Shown: positions 14,123 to 26,471, counted from the stretch's first letter. The stretch: 64,000 nucleotides of DNA from Pseudoscleropodium purum (GCA_963969395.1 OZ017796.1:20400501-20464500); one strand, 5' to 3'. Numbers and translations: made by a program. Notes: generated by a model not told the origin, from the letters alone.

Positions 14123-16039
14123 GAATAAAAAATAAAAAATTTGAATTTGAATTATTCTTTTAATTTTTAAAATAATATTTGGTTATATTTGTAAATTATT
14201 AAATTATTATTTTTAAAATGTATTTTTATTAATTAAAAAATACAGTTTTTTTTTAATATTATATAATAATAATTGAAGTCAGATTTTATTTTTTAGAAAT
14301 AGGATTCAAATAATAATGGGACTTATAAAAGGCCCTTTTAAAAAAAAAATTGTAAATAGCATTAACATAGACATAATGGGTTTTAAGTGGTAAAGTTCTT
14401 GTGGTCTACTTCCAAAGTGGTGGCATTATTCTGTGTTATTAGTCTCTTAATTAGGAAGTAACTTGCCAATTAGGAGTTTTTGTGTTGTCAAGTGTGAATG
14501 GAGACTAGTAGTAAGAGTAGCTAGTTGGTGTTTCTAGTTGGTGAGTCTACTGAATGGTTTTGGAAAGTTGCATAGTTGAAGTTAGTTGTAAATGAAGAAG
14601 TGTGCTAAAGGGTACTTAGGCTCCTTTTTCAATTGGAGTTGCACCTACCGATGAGGGTTCCGATGAGAACCCTAGCCAGTAGTGCTGTGTTTTTTTCTTT
14701 TCTTTTGTAAAAGTTTGAGATTGTAAATTGGAGTGTGAGCTAATTGGATGAGTAGTGGCTGTATTAGATCAATGGAATGAAGTGTAAAATTTTGGAATCT
14801 ATTTGGGTTGTGCATAAAGTTAAATTTGTAATATTTGTGGAAGTTCTAGTGAAATGAATTAATTTTCAATTGGAATATTATGTGTTTGTTATTATCCTAT
14901 AATGTGTTGTAATGCCTAATTAGATTTATGTTAGTATGTGTGCCTATTTGGCTTATCTTATTTGGATATTAGTGATTGTGAGTGTGGTAGAGATTAAGTG
15001 TGAAATTCTTGTGATGGAACTATGAGCTAGTGATGTATTAAAGTGTGTAAATTTGCTTATTGGAGTGTACTTGTGCTTTATTGTTGTTGTAGATCAAGTG
15101 AAAGTATTATGAATTTAAAATCCAAATTGGAAAAATATTCATACCTTGTTTGTATTGCTTTGATGAAATTAATAGAAGCAATCCTATTTAAATGTTCTCC
15201 CTTGGAACGAACTTATTATACTAATAGGATAATTTTTGAATAGGTTATTATTCTTCTTCTACAATTATTCAACAAAAAAACTAAATAAAAAGGATTTAAA
15301 AAAATTAAATTAAATTAAATCCATAGAATTGCAATCTATTATAACAATGATTTTCTAAACTAGACTTAAATTTTTGAATTTTTTTTGAAATTTCATTTAT
15401 ACAACAATTTCTATTAGTGTTGATATACATCTAAAGGTCCTCTTAAGGCCCACTCTTTTTTATATTAGTTTATTAACTTATAAATTTCAATCTTAGTTTT
15501 ACAGAATTACAATCTACGTGAAGATTGGCTTGTTAATGCTAAGTGGTAGTATAAGTGTATATATTTGGGAGTAAAAAAGTCTTGTTATAGTAATTTTGCT
15601 TTGCAGTGTTGTAAGTACTTAGTGGAGATTGAATTCATTTCTATACTTGCACTCTTTGATTCTTCTATAGTGTAGGACAATCTTTATTAACAAGACAAAA
15701 ATTAGTAATCTTTCTTTCCATAATATTTGAAAATAAATTAGAAAATATTTGATAGTATGCAATAAGTATATGAATCCTATTTTTATAATATTTAATAGAA
15801 TAGATACTTATAAAAATGTAATAATAGAAAATAAAATAAAATAAAATAATAAAATAATAATAAAAATATAATTATTTGTACAAAATAAGAAAAAAAATTC
15901 AAATTCAAATAATAATGAATAAAACATCATTATTTATCAATTTGTTGTTTATGACTATATTTAAATAGAAATGCTTATGAATATATATAATGGATGTTGT
16001 TGTATAGAATTTACTTTTTAATATGGGAGATTTCAAAAT
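14123..16039. other. AT-rich gene-free block
   Basis: No convincing coding region; the 66-codon ORF at 15,043-15,243 has no recognisable features. Bases 15,186-15,251 are an inverted, diverged copy of 20,261-20,330 (shared core AAGTTCGTTCC and AAATAGGATTG). The rest is A/T-run-rich sequence without clear repeats. Confidence 0.5.
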
Positions 16040-17529
16040 AAGAAGTTTTGGACATCATGTTATAAGTGTAAAATACCTTGAAGTGAAATTCATCTACTAA
16101 AGCTTGATTATGGAGGAAAAAAAGCTAAAGGTTGTTATTTCACAAATCACAATTATAGAAATTCTTTCTTAAACCTATATGTTTTTCTATGTGCTCATAC
16201 AATTATAGAAGGAAATTACTTTGATAAATTTTTAAAACCAAAACCTAAAAATGCACAAAGTCCAAGTCCAATTCAATATTTATATAGAAACCATTGTCAT
16301 AAAATTTGTGGTAATTGCTTAAAAGATCTATCAAAAGATAAAATAATTTGTAAAAATAATACTATACCAAATACCTATGAAATGCACCAATATTGTAAAA
16401 GGGAGATGAATCTATGGGTGTATGGTATATTTTTTATTTCTAGTTTCAAACTATTTTATGAAGTATTTGAAGAAACTTCTAAATACATCAAAAACCAAAA
16501 AGATTCTAAACTATTTATTCTTAAATGTAAAATAGAAGAAATGAATCTTGCAAATAAAATTTTGCAACTCCATAGTATAGAAAAAAGGTTTCTATTCACA
16601 TATGTCTTTCTAATCTATTTGCAAAATGTGAACTTGATGAAAAGCCACCTAAAATATGTAAGAAAAGAAAGACTTTATTAAATAAAAAAGGCAAGCAAAA
16701 AATAAATGATGAAGAAAAAGATGAATATGAAGAATATCTTTTTGGGATCCACCAAAATATAGTGACACATGGAATAATAGTTTTTCGATTGAAAGTATTA
16801 TATTACTACTATTGAATCTTTGTTAGTCATTACTCATTAATGAAGACTTATTTATTAAAAATCAAATTATGAATTATAATGAATTAACAATAAAATACAT
16901 ATTTTTTTTATATACCACACATGCTAGAAAAAACCTTTTTACAACAATTTCATGATTTTAGTAAATGTATATTATGAAAATTGTCTTTACAAAGATAAAA
17001 GTGGTAAAGACAAAAAAAAGGCAATTTCTCATCTATTAGCTATGGATACGGTTCACATTGCAGGTCTAATGTACGTAGAGATGTTTGCCAATTTCATCTT
17101 AATTCCAAATCATATTTTAAAGAATATGCTTGGAGGAGTATGGGTGATTTAATAGAAATTTAGCAAGTAGTATTTGAAAATACTTGTATACATTTGGTAA
17201 TTCTATTAACTATTTTTTCAAATCAATTTTTTGAATTAGATAATATTGCTATTAGACAACTTAATAGTTTAACAAATGTTCATTCTATGCATATTTCCAA
17301 AAATTCAAAAATAAAGTCACATATAGATGTAGGCAACTAAGAAGCTTCTATAATAATATGGTTTAACAATGGAAATATTCAAGGAGGAGATTTTGCGGTT
17401 CATGAATTGTGGTATAAATTTTGTACATCAAATGGTGCTACTATTTTTTTGAGGTCTCAAAATTTAGTTCATGGAACATTAAAATTCAAATCTCCACAAA
17501 TAGATCTACATAAAAACTTCAAATTATGA
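16040..17529 (+). pseudogene. Decayed Fe(II)/2-oxoglutarate dioxygenase-like protein (TET/JBP-like core)
   Basis: Reading through a few stops and frameshifts gives one protein of about 480 residues. It starts with a Cys/His-rich part: CYKCK at 16,058, later an HCHKICGNC cluster near 16,300. A basic stretch (KKRKTLLNKKGKQK near 16,655) and an acidic stretch (NDEEKDEYEEYLFWD) follow. The C-terminal part (17,017-17,529) shows a double-stranded beta-helix dioxygenase signature. This comprises HID at 17,320-17,328 (HxD iron ligands), then WFNNGNIQGGDFAVHEL, then GATIFLRSQNLVHGT with the distal His at 17,470. In-frame stops at 17,161 and 17,338 and a shift in the A-run near 17,015 show it is dead. 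The GG-hydrophobic-x-L spacing and FLRS-x-x-LVHG resemble transposon-linked TET/JBP-type enzymes of fungi and algae. The 2-oxoglutarate-binding Arg after the distal His is not evident. Prolyl-hydroxylase-like membership is an alternative. Confidence 0.6.
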
Positions 17530-17804
17530 GTGATACTTGTCAATAAAAAAATATTAGCACTAGATTAATCAATCAAAAAATAGAAGGAAAAAAGCCTAAA
17601 TTTAACAAAGATTATTGGTCATCTATTACCTCAGAACATGATGAAGATATTTGAAAAAATTTAAATAAATAAAATATTTGATTACTAGTTTTACATATTA
17701 AAGTATCTAAAGCCAATATTATTTATTCAAGGATTACACATTTAGTAGGGAAAGCAAATTTTGACTAAACTTTGAGAATAGCATTTAAAACTTATATAAT
17801 ATTT

Positions 17805-17997
17805 AAACATTAAGTTTATGATTTGTATGGTATAAATTTAAAAAATTATTTTATATTTAAACATTAAGTATATGATGTATATGATAGTAATTATAAAAAT
17901 TATTTTATATCTAAAAATTAATTGTATGATGTGCATGGTGTCAAGAAAAAAAAATTGTATTTAAACATTAAGTGTATGACATGTATAATATTGAATG
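17805..17997. repeat. Tandem repeat, ~54-bp unit, ~3.7 copies
   Basis: The word AAACATTAAGTTTATGAT and variants begin at 17,805, 17,859, 17,913 and 17,963, each followed by a GTATATGA-type word and then an A/T-rich half. It lies 275 bases downstream of the dioxygenase relic and could be a subterminal repeat of the same element, but no element end was identified. Confidence 0.75.
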
Positions 17998-18133
17998 AAT
18001 AGCAAACACAACCTATATGGTCAATACAATCTAAGTAGTCAAAGTTTTTAACAATTCATCCATACATTTACAACAGCTCTAAAATTTTTTTTGCACTTAC
18101 AAAAATTCTTATAGTTAATTTAGGAATTAGAGA

Positions 18134-18744
18134 TTTAAATCCCTAAAGATTTTTTCCTATGTTTTCATCAAAAACACTTCAAAACTATCATTTTTAGTAC
18201 AAGTACCAAATTTTAGGAAACAAAATTTTTTTTGGGCACATATAACTATAGGATCTTGTACAAAATTGGTTTGTAAAGATATAGGATAATTTTCAAATTT
18301 TTCCACTGTGTGTATTGCAAGATATTAGCTTTTGAATTAATAGAAATAAGTTTTTTGGCCCTTTCAAAAACAAGGCAACTTCATTTTTAAATTAGAAGGT
18401 CACATTTGTATAAAAAAATGTCCTAAATGGTGGTGCCACATTGGATTCATTCAAGGCAAGTTGTCTTTATGCATGAAAAAATTCAAATCATTTGAAATTG
18501 TATAACATATAGAAAAAATAGTAAAAAAAGAAGTATAAAATGATTTGAAATACAAAATTGTGAAGAATTAAGTTATGGAATTGAAAAATGCCAATCCCAA
18601 TGGTTGGAAGAAAAAATTTAGTACTTGAAAAGAACCCTACATTGCCATATTTTGTAACAACTTTGAAGAAAAAAATTTCACTTGTAGTGAGCTACCCAAA
18701 GTTGTTATATTGTCAAAAAAAAAGCTTGGTCTTTTATTGGTTAA
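18134..18744 (-). mobile_element. TTAACCC-terminal (piggyBac-like) element, inverted copy
   Basis: This ~610-bp stretch is the reverse complement of parts of 30,526-31,452. Its right end, read backward, matches that element's left end: terminal TTAACC, then ACCAAGC, a run of T, then AACTTTGGGTAGCTC. Its left half, read backward, matches the other element's right half, including an AATATCTTGCAA word and an ACAAGATCCTATAG word. It is about 315 bases shorter, so it has an internal deletion. There is no coding capacity. The termini at 18,134 (TTTAAATCCC) and 18,744 (GGTTAA) are mutated versions of TTAACCC. Confidence 0.6.
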
Positions 18745-19969
18745 ACGAAATTTAGATATGGTGTATTACAAGTTATACACTTCCATAATATAAGTTCTTG
18801 AAATTTTTGTAGGAATTTTTTATTTTTTATATTTTAATCAAACTTATTAGTGAATATTTTAATACAAGTGAACTTTAAAAAAAGAAATTGAAATAGTGAA
18901 ATGGAAGTTCTATTAAAAAAAAATATAGGAATTTAATCAATTTTAAAATATTACTAACAAAAATATTCCTCTAAATATTTATATTCTTTATAATTCACTC
19001 AAAAAAATCTCTAAAAACTATGTAAACTTTAGAAAATATAAAAAATGTTCATACATTATTCTTTATGAAGATTTTTTGAATTAATTAGGAAAAATTTGGA
19101 AAATTGGAGTTATATTTTAGTCACAAAAATCTTACTCAATAAATTAATTTCTAAAATTCATGTATACCTTATTAGAAAACTTTAAGAAGATTTCTCATTC
19201 TACTTACTAAAAAATCTTTAAAAAAAATTTACTTATACAAAAAATTTATTTTTACAAATAATTATGATTAAATTAATTAAAAAAACTAAAATATTGTTTA
19301 ATAGAATTTGAAAAAATAAAATTTCCAAGCATGTTACTTAGACTTCAATATGTCTCAAATTTGTTGAAAAGATCTATTTTCACAATTAGTTGTGACATTT
19401 CTTATGAGAGTCACTATATACACTAATCTAGTGAGAGATCTTATAGTTAAATATGCAAATAATCATTTCAAATTTTTTGGCACTTTGTGACATAGAAATG
19501 GAATTTTTGAGTGGTTCTTGATGGAAAAGGCCTTGGGACTTTGGGAATTAAGATGTAAAGTAAAATACATCTAAGAATATTCAAAAGAATTAGAGAGCAA
19601 AATCTTAAAAACTTTAATAGCTTGGATAGAAAGTCTAGGGCTTAATAATGTAATGTTTTGTTTTAGTTTTGAATCATATAAATTTTTTTTTGTTACATTT
19701 CATAGATTTTTTAGATTTCATATTTAATTAAAGTTCCCTTGAAGTCATTATCTTTAATTCATTGTTTTAGAATTAGAAATGTACAATTATTATTACAAAA
19801 ACTAGAATCTTGAATAAATCAATTGGTAGAATAAAACTAGAAGAATTTCTCCTATCTTATGGGACTCCTATCTTAAACCTTAGGATAAAGTATACACAAT
19901 CGGATTTTGTGTTTTGTTATATCTGAATTTTCTAGTGGGTGTCTAGTATGTTGTCTGATTTTGCTTCTA
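18745..19969. other. AT-rich gene-free stretch
   Basis: About 1.2 kb of A/T-rich sequence without a coding signal or recognisable repeat. Confidence 0.5.
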
Positions 19970-20207
19970 AGCAATCACTATAAGAAATCCATGTTTTTTG
20001 TAATGAGCTTAATTTTTTTTAAATGGATTTTAGGTGATGTATAATACAACAAACCCATATTTTTATGTCAACAAAATGTCCAACATAACATCAATGTTGA
20101 TATAAAAAAATGAGTTTTTTGCATTAGACATCATCTAAAATTTGTTTGAAAAAATTAGGGCTCGTTACCTAAAGCATGGATATTTTATAGTTAATGGACA
20201 ATTGCTG
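19970..20207. repeat. Long foldback (inverted repeat with ~100-base arms)
   Basis: The left arm (19,970-20,078) and right arm (20,095-20,207) are imperfect reverse complements. Matching pairs run inward from both ends. AGCAATCACTATAAGAAATCC pairs with the complement of 20,175-20,207. GTAATGAGCTTAATTTTTT pairs with AAAAAATTAGGGCTCGTTAC. TTTAGGTGATGTATAATAC pairs with the complement of GCATTAGACATCATCTAAA. The loop is about 16 bases. It could be a foldback MITE or a young hairpin RNA precursor. Confidence 0.75.
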
Positions 20208-20338
20208 AATTTTTTACTTTTGAATTTGCCTAAGTGCAATTGTAAATTGCGTTGATACCTATTCGGATTTATTCAACTAATAGTTAAGTTCGTTCCTAGG
20301 GAGGTTATTAAATAGGATTGTTTCTACATACACCTACT

Positions 20339-22455
20339 TGGCCTACACAACCACCAAGCAAGGACAATTGTTCCTTAAATTCATCCTTTAATTCCTAAAA
20401 TTATTAACTATTTATTCCTTATTTTTTTCTTTTTACTTTATTATATATTCCACTTATCTCCCAAATTGGATTCAGCATCCCCTTTTTACTTCGGTCCCAG
20501 TCTTTCCCCCATTTGGCATCTTCACTGCAACTGATCTTTCAACTCCGACTTGGGCTCTGCAACTACGGCCTTCTTTCTCCGAATTGGACTGGAGCAATTG
20601 TTGCTACGCTTCTCCAACAACTTGTCGGGTACACTTTCCAATCATTGCTCCTCACTTCCTACTTGGGTAGCTTCCCCAACCAAATTGGTTTTGTCTCCTA
20701 TCTCTACAACAATAGCTACTTCTCTCACCAACTCGGAATTTTGTCTCTCAGTTTCACACTTTGGTCTCTCATAATTCCGACATTGATAGAATTTACACTT
20801 GCTTGCACCCAACTTGGGCAATTTCTTACTCTCCATTTTCAGACCTTTCTCTTACTTAATTCATTCATGGGATGCTGCTTCCATCCATGCAAATCACATA
20901 CACTCCAACTACCAAATTGGACTCATACTTCACATAAAATTAAACCACTCCACACCGTCATATAGCTTTCCGACTTGGCAGCTTACGCGACAAACTTGAA
21001 CTCACAAACCAACCCGGAATTTATACAGACACATACATATCATTCCATATACAACCAATTTAGACTTGCATTCATAATCTCAAACACAACCATCCAGTTT
21101 CCACATACTACAATGACACCAACTGGATAAGAATTCTTCTCTAATAAATCCAAGTTGGTGACAAGTCACCGTTAACATATTTTTATGTCTTTTCTATCCA
21201 GATTAAACCTTAACAATAAATCTCTATTTTGAGCTTGAAATTCTACAATGTTACAGCTCTCATTCCACTTCAATTCCTGATCCTATCAACTACCACAAGT
21301 TGGATCATCTTCCACAACTTGGGCCTAATTTCCACTTACTTCCGTGTTCACCACAGATCACTCTACACTGATTCACTCAGTGCAACTCCAAATCGGGAAA
21401 CAGTCACACACACATGATAATACTACTTTTAGACTTCAATATTCACACAATTCCCATTTGGCATAACATTAACTCTCAAGTTATAAAACTCCATAGCTTC
21501 ACTTCAAATCTCCTATTCGGATCTTCACTATCTTCCCTCCACGGGAAACACCAGGACTGTTCTCCACCTGCAACCTCCGAATAGGACTCACAGACACAAT
21601 TCCCAACTAGGAACACACACAAGTCATACCTGACTTGAACACATAACCAAACATTCAAACATTCACGCAAACATAAAATCAAATACGCAGCACTACTTGG
21701 CTGGGACTCGCAGTGGACACTCTTCGACATTGGGTGCTAAACCAAATTGGAATGACTAGCTATATAGGACAAACAAGCAGTTCTTTAACCAACTAGGCAG
21801 CACTATGCTTGTCATAACGGGCGAGTTAGGGTCATCGGACAGTCCGGACGACTTTAATTTTGTAATTTGTGCAATTTTGCGGAATGACACGTCACCTCGT
21901 CCGCGCCCTGACGATCTCGTCCGCGCCCAGCATGTTCCTTAATCCACATGGCATCCACGTGGCTTATTTTTCCGTTATCAGAAAGTCAATTATGTGTTGA
22001 TTGTATCGAACGGGCGGGACCTCTAACGGACGGGCGAACCGGACGTCCGTCCACTATGACAACCATGGGCAGCACAACCACCTGCATTCACTAACCGACT
22101 TGGTAAGCACACACTATTCATCAATACCATTTGGAATTGAAACTCCAACCATCCAACTTGGAATTACAGCAACTGCCTTACACCCACATTCCCATTAGGA
22201 TCAGTCACCCTGACTTGGACATACAACAAAATTCCAAATTAGACACTAACTACCATTCATCCACTGATTTGACCCAACCAGAATCTAACAGACCGACTGA
22301 TCTCTACAAAATCCTATTTGGAAACTAAAATCATGCCATACAAACACTCCTCAAAATCACCAAATTGGTAAACAAATACCACAAAAATCTACAAAACACA
22401 ATCATATGACTCAAAAAGATACATTCAAAAATACAAAAATTACAACCAATTAGGC
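20339..22455. repeat. Field of recurring CCAANTTGG-like words
   Basis: About 38 near-palindromic words of the form CC(A/G/T)A(A/C)T(T/C/A)GG recur roughly every 55 bases over 2.1 kb. Examples are at 20,461 (CCAAATTGG), 20,510 (CCCATTTGG), 20,807 (CCAACTTGGG), 20,911, 21,316, 21,512 (CCTATTCGG), 21,743, 22,156 (CCAACTTGG), 22,313 and 22,360 (CCAAATTGG). The DNA between words is unusually rich in C and A on the plus strand. It shows no consistent period, so this is not a simple satellite. Several ORFs of 60-150 codons cross it, but they have no coding features and simply read the words as recurring Gln/Asn-Leu/Trp-Gly-like tripeptides. The field is interrupted by the GC-rich segment at 21,808-22,065, which lacks the word. 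Confidence 0.6.
21808..22065. mobile_element. GC/CpG-rich inserted segment with short inverted ends
   Basis: A ~255-bp segment with many CG dinucleotides (CCTCGTCCGCGCCC repeated as CTCGTCCGCGCCC; CGGACGGGCG) sits inside very CpG-poor DNA. Its ends are TTGTCATAACGGGCG and, reading inward from the other side, TTGTCATAGTGGACG, giving ~11-base inverted termini. The flanks carry GGCAGCAC on both sides (21,796 and 22,068), offset by a few bases, so the target-site duplication is uncertain. It looks like a non-autonomous DNA transposon inserted into the CCAANTTGG field. Confidence 0.5.
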
Positions 22456-24037
22456 CATCTACAGCAATTCCTAAACAAAACTATTATAAATTAATAATAA
22501 AAGCCGGTTTGGGCAAAGGCAAGTCACAACTAAAGACTGGTGAGAATTAGCCAAGCACAATTGTTAAATGTCTTAAGTTGTAGGAGTTTTTATGTTCATT
22601 TCAAAATGGTAAGTTGGTCTAATTTGAATTGTTTCCCTAGACGTTATCTATGGATGATGTTTAGCCTTTAAACTAAACTATAGAACTTCATCCATTATAT
22701 TCTACTAATCTAACTAATCAAATGAAATTTAGATTTTTAAGTTGATTTTAGGTTTATTTTTACCTTCTAAGTTTTGAAGTTTTCTTGATTTGCTTTAATA
22801 TTAATGACTTGTTTGCAAATTTATCCTAGACTAAGTCAAAACTTCATCCTAGGCTATCTCTTTCAATATAGTTCTATTTTCAACGTTTAAATTAGTGTTG
22901 GAAACCTTAAAGTTTTCTCTAAATGATCCTATTCAAAATTTTGCCATGGTTGTATTCAAAAATATCAATTTGATTTCCTAAATTTATTAACTTGAGACAA
23001 CTTTAAAGCACCTTCTAAAAACAGATTTTCACCTCTTTGAATGAATTAAAGACTTCAATGAAATAGAGAAAATTTTGGATTGCATATTCAATAAAGAAAA
23101 TGTTACAAAATATACAAAGAATTGAAACACCTATGTATAGTTTTTAAAATCCATGCAAGAAGTTCCCTCCAATGGAAATTAAAATTCATTTGTAGTATTT
23201 TGTTTATAATTAAATAAAAGAGGATTTTTACAAAACAACCTAAACCTTGAATATTAAACAAATTTTTACCTCTTTGAATGGATTATGTCTACACTAACTT
23301 AAAGCACCTTCCAAAAATAGTTTAGACCTCAAGGTCTAAATCGTGTTGGAGCACTTTCAAGAAACAGTTCTCTTTTCATGGATTGAATTGTTAGTAGAAG
23401 TGACCAATGTCGTGGTTCACATATTGTGTTTCAAATTGTGCGGTCTAAACTGTGCATGGCGGTGCCTTATTTTGGACCACTTCATGCTAAATTTAGATAG
23501 CATGGTTTGAACTAATCTTGTGGGGTGACCACAACATAGGGCACCCCTTGCATGGTTTAGACCATGCGGTCTGAATCCATCTTGGGTCCTCTTCTAGCAT
23601 TATTCATAAATTTCATATTCAGCATCTAGAAAGTCTTTGTAGCTTGAATAATACATTGATTTCTAGTCATGAATTCAATGGCTTCTTCCAAATGTCATGG
23701 TCTAAAAACATTTTTGTCTGTTGTGATTGTGTTTTTACATATAAGTGATGTTTATTTGTCTTTTGTTTTAGAAGCCTCACTTTTTGATTCAACATTGATA
23801 CCTTTACACTAGAGATCATCTTCTGATTCTCTTTACTAAATTTAAATGGTTTTTTTGTTTGATTCCAACATCGATGAGGTATTTTCAAATCCTTCTCTAA
23901 TGAACATTGAGCATTTGATTGCATGCTAATGTTTTGATCTTGAGATTGAGCCATCAATTTTAATGTGTTATTTTTGAGGTGGCATTCATTAAATATTTTA
24001 TGTCTAAGGGTGCCTTTAAGATGAGGAAGATTTTCAC
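22456..24037. other. AT-rich gene-free stretch
   Basis: No supported gene. A 96-codon minus-strand ORF (23,667-23,957) is Lys/Gln-rich without a recognisable motif and could belong to an old element. Several short phrases (for example CACCTTCYAAAAAYAG with TTTAGACCT) are repeated at 22,980-23,050 and 23,270-23,340, suggesting an old duplication. Confidence 0.4.
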
Positions 24038-26471
24038 ATGAAAGAATCCTCTAGCCAAGATACTAATACTAGTCCTATTTCTAATTGTGAGGACATTGGC
24101 TGCTATGGGTGGTTTGGAAAGATGTTGCTTGTGAAGCATGCAAATGGTTCTAATTTTGCCAAAGTTGTTATAATCAATGCAAATTCAAGTGCATGCATAG
24201 ATGAAAAAAAGAAGTTGGATCTCAATGATGTTGGCATTGTCGTATATTAAAAGTCTACTATGTAGACCCCAATACCGGTGATATGTGCCTACGTTGGCCA
24301 ATTTGCCAACTGCTCCATGACTCTAAACTATGTATGTGAGTGTTTACAATCTCAATCACAAGTCGGATGCTATGGACAAGGAATTAGAGGACAATAGCAA
24401 AACCAAGGGCAAACAAAAGTTCTATATCAACAAGAGACTTTGTGGTGAACTTTCACTGGATAAAAAGACAAAATTGTTCTTAGATCAATCCATCTTCAAA
24501 GTATTCTTGGAAGAGTGTTGTAACCGACATTTCATTGGAAAACTCAATCCTCTCACCATTCATGCATTTTGCGGAGAAATGCACCTACAAACTTTTCAAG
24601 TCAAGTCTTCAAAGTCTTTAGATGTCTACAAGATGATGTACAAAGAAAATGAAATTGGAATCAAGTTCATCGCAGTGGAAAGGGTGAACATTTGTCCCCT
24701 TGGATGGAGGATTATCCACAACATTAATGAGTGCACTTTTCAAAGATATTATATTAAAGCAAAGAACAATGATAGAGGTGCTCTACACGACAATTCCAAT
24801 CAAAACAAGACACAAGCTACCACTATTCAAGCAATGGAGACTTTGTGCTCATTGCTAGAAGCAAAGGTAGACTACATGCCCCACCTGGAATGCACTTTGC
24901 CGACAAACAAAAAATCCACTATCAAAGTTTTTCTTGCCGATACACAATGGAAGCAATTTTTGTCAATTGTGAATGAGGTAAGGATCACACCATATGTGCC
25001 ACATTACCACGTATTGTAGGTTGGATATTGAGAGGACATTGCTAGAACATCCTACCATTTGCAAGATAAAATTTGAAATCCTTCTTTTCATTTATTCTTG
25101 AAGAGAGTACAATCTCAAAAGCAACTATGTGGTTTCAATTCATTGATTGTAGGTGAATGAGAAATCAAGATTACCAATAGTATTGCAATTAAGCTTTTGC
25201 AAAATCGAGACAAAATACCTTTCTGACTACAACATCAAAAGAAGGAGAGACTCATTTGCAAGATATAGCATTTATGACAACTTGAAACAATTACAAGTCA
25301 AGTTTGTACCAACAACCAAGGACTACGAACAAATTCAAAAGTGTTTTGACAAACAATGTTCCTTCAACAAACATGTCATCATGTGTACTATCATAGTAAA
25401 ACCTTATCCAAGCTTCAATCATTTCAATTATTGTCCATCATTATGATAAAATGGACCATTCAAAAACTGCATGCCCCACACTTGTAAGAAAAACCAAGGC
25501 ACTAGAAGGATTGATGAAGTTGCCCATAAAAGTGACGGGCATGTTTGCACATAAACATGGGGATGGCAAATACGCACATTACAATTTGGATGTATTTTCA
25601 ATTAATAGCAATTTCATAGTAGGGTTAATTGCAAAATTATTGCAAGATTTGGAAGCCCCCTTGCAAAGTCTTCACAACCATTATTCAAAAGGGTCAGCAG
25701 CACAGAGTTATATCAAGCATTGCCCAAGGGTAGTGAGATTTGTGTTAATTCTTTAGGAGACATTCCTTTATAACCAATTCAATCACTTCCAAAACTACCA
25801 GTGTTCCACATCCAAATAGACAACTCTTCGAAGGAAAGCAAGAACAAATTTGTTTTTGGTTTTTGGTCCCTATTGGTTGCAAGACAAATTGTGAAGGAGG
25901 TGGTAGTATCATTCATGATAATGGGACACACTCACAATGATATTGATGCATCATTTGGTTGATGGGGCATGCAATTTCATGAGAAAGACCATCCAACCTT
26001 ACCATTGTTGATGCGATCATATATGGAAATAGAGCAAGATCCCATCATTTTTCACCTAATAGAGGAAGTGCTAGATTTCAAGGCTTACATCAAACCTTAT
26101 ATTGGAATGAGCATGAAACAACTAGTAGGCCATTTAAATGGAAGGCAATACAAATTTTTTATGGATGACATTAAGTGTTCAATTATGCAATACAAAGTCA
26201 AATATACAAACAAGAGATAGGAGCCCAAAGATATACTAAAGTTATGGAAGGAAGATGTTGAGTACAAACCTATGCTTCCCAAAGGTGATCCTCTTGCTAT
26301 GAAACCCAAGAAAATGGCAAACAAAGCATAGATTATTCATGGATTAGACGGAAACATCCGACACTAGACAAAATTATCCAAAGAAAATACAATGGCCAAT
26401 TATAGGACCTACATGTTATATTTGGTGACGTATTGGACCAATGTTTGAAATACTTTATGTAATAGAATTGG

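Noticed and set aside
20513..20965. 150-codon ORF with several hydrophobic stretches
   Set aside because: It reads through the CCAANTTGG field. No domain or codon pattern supports a gene, and overlapping frames are equally open.
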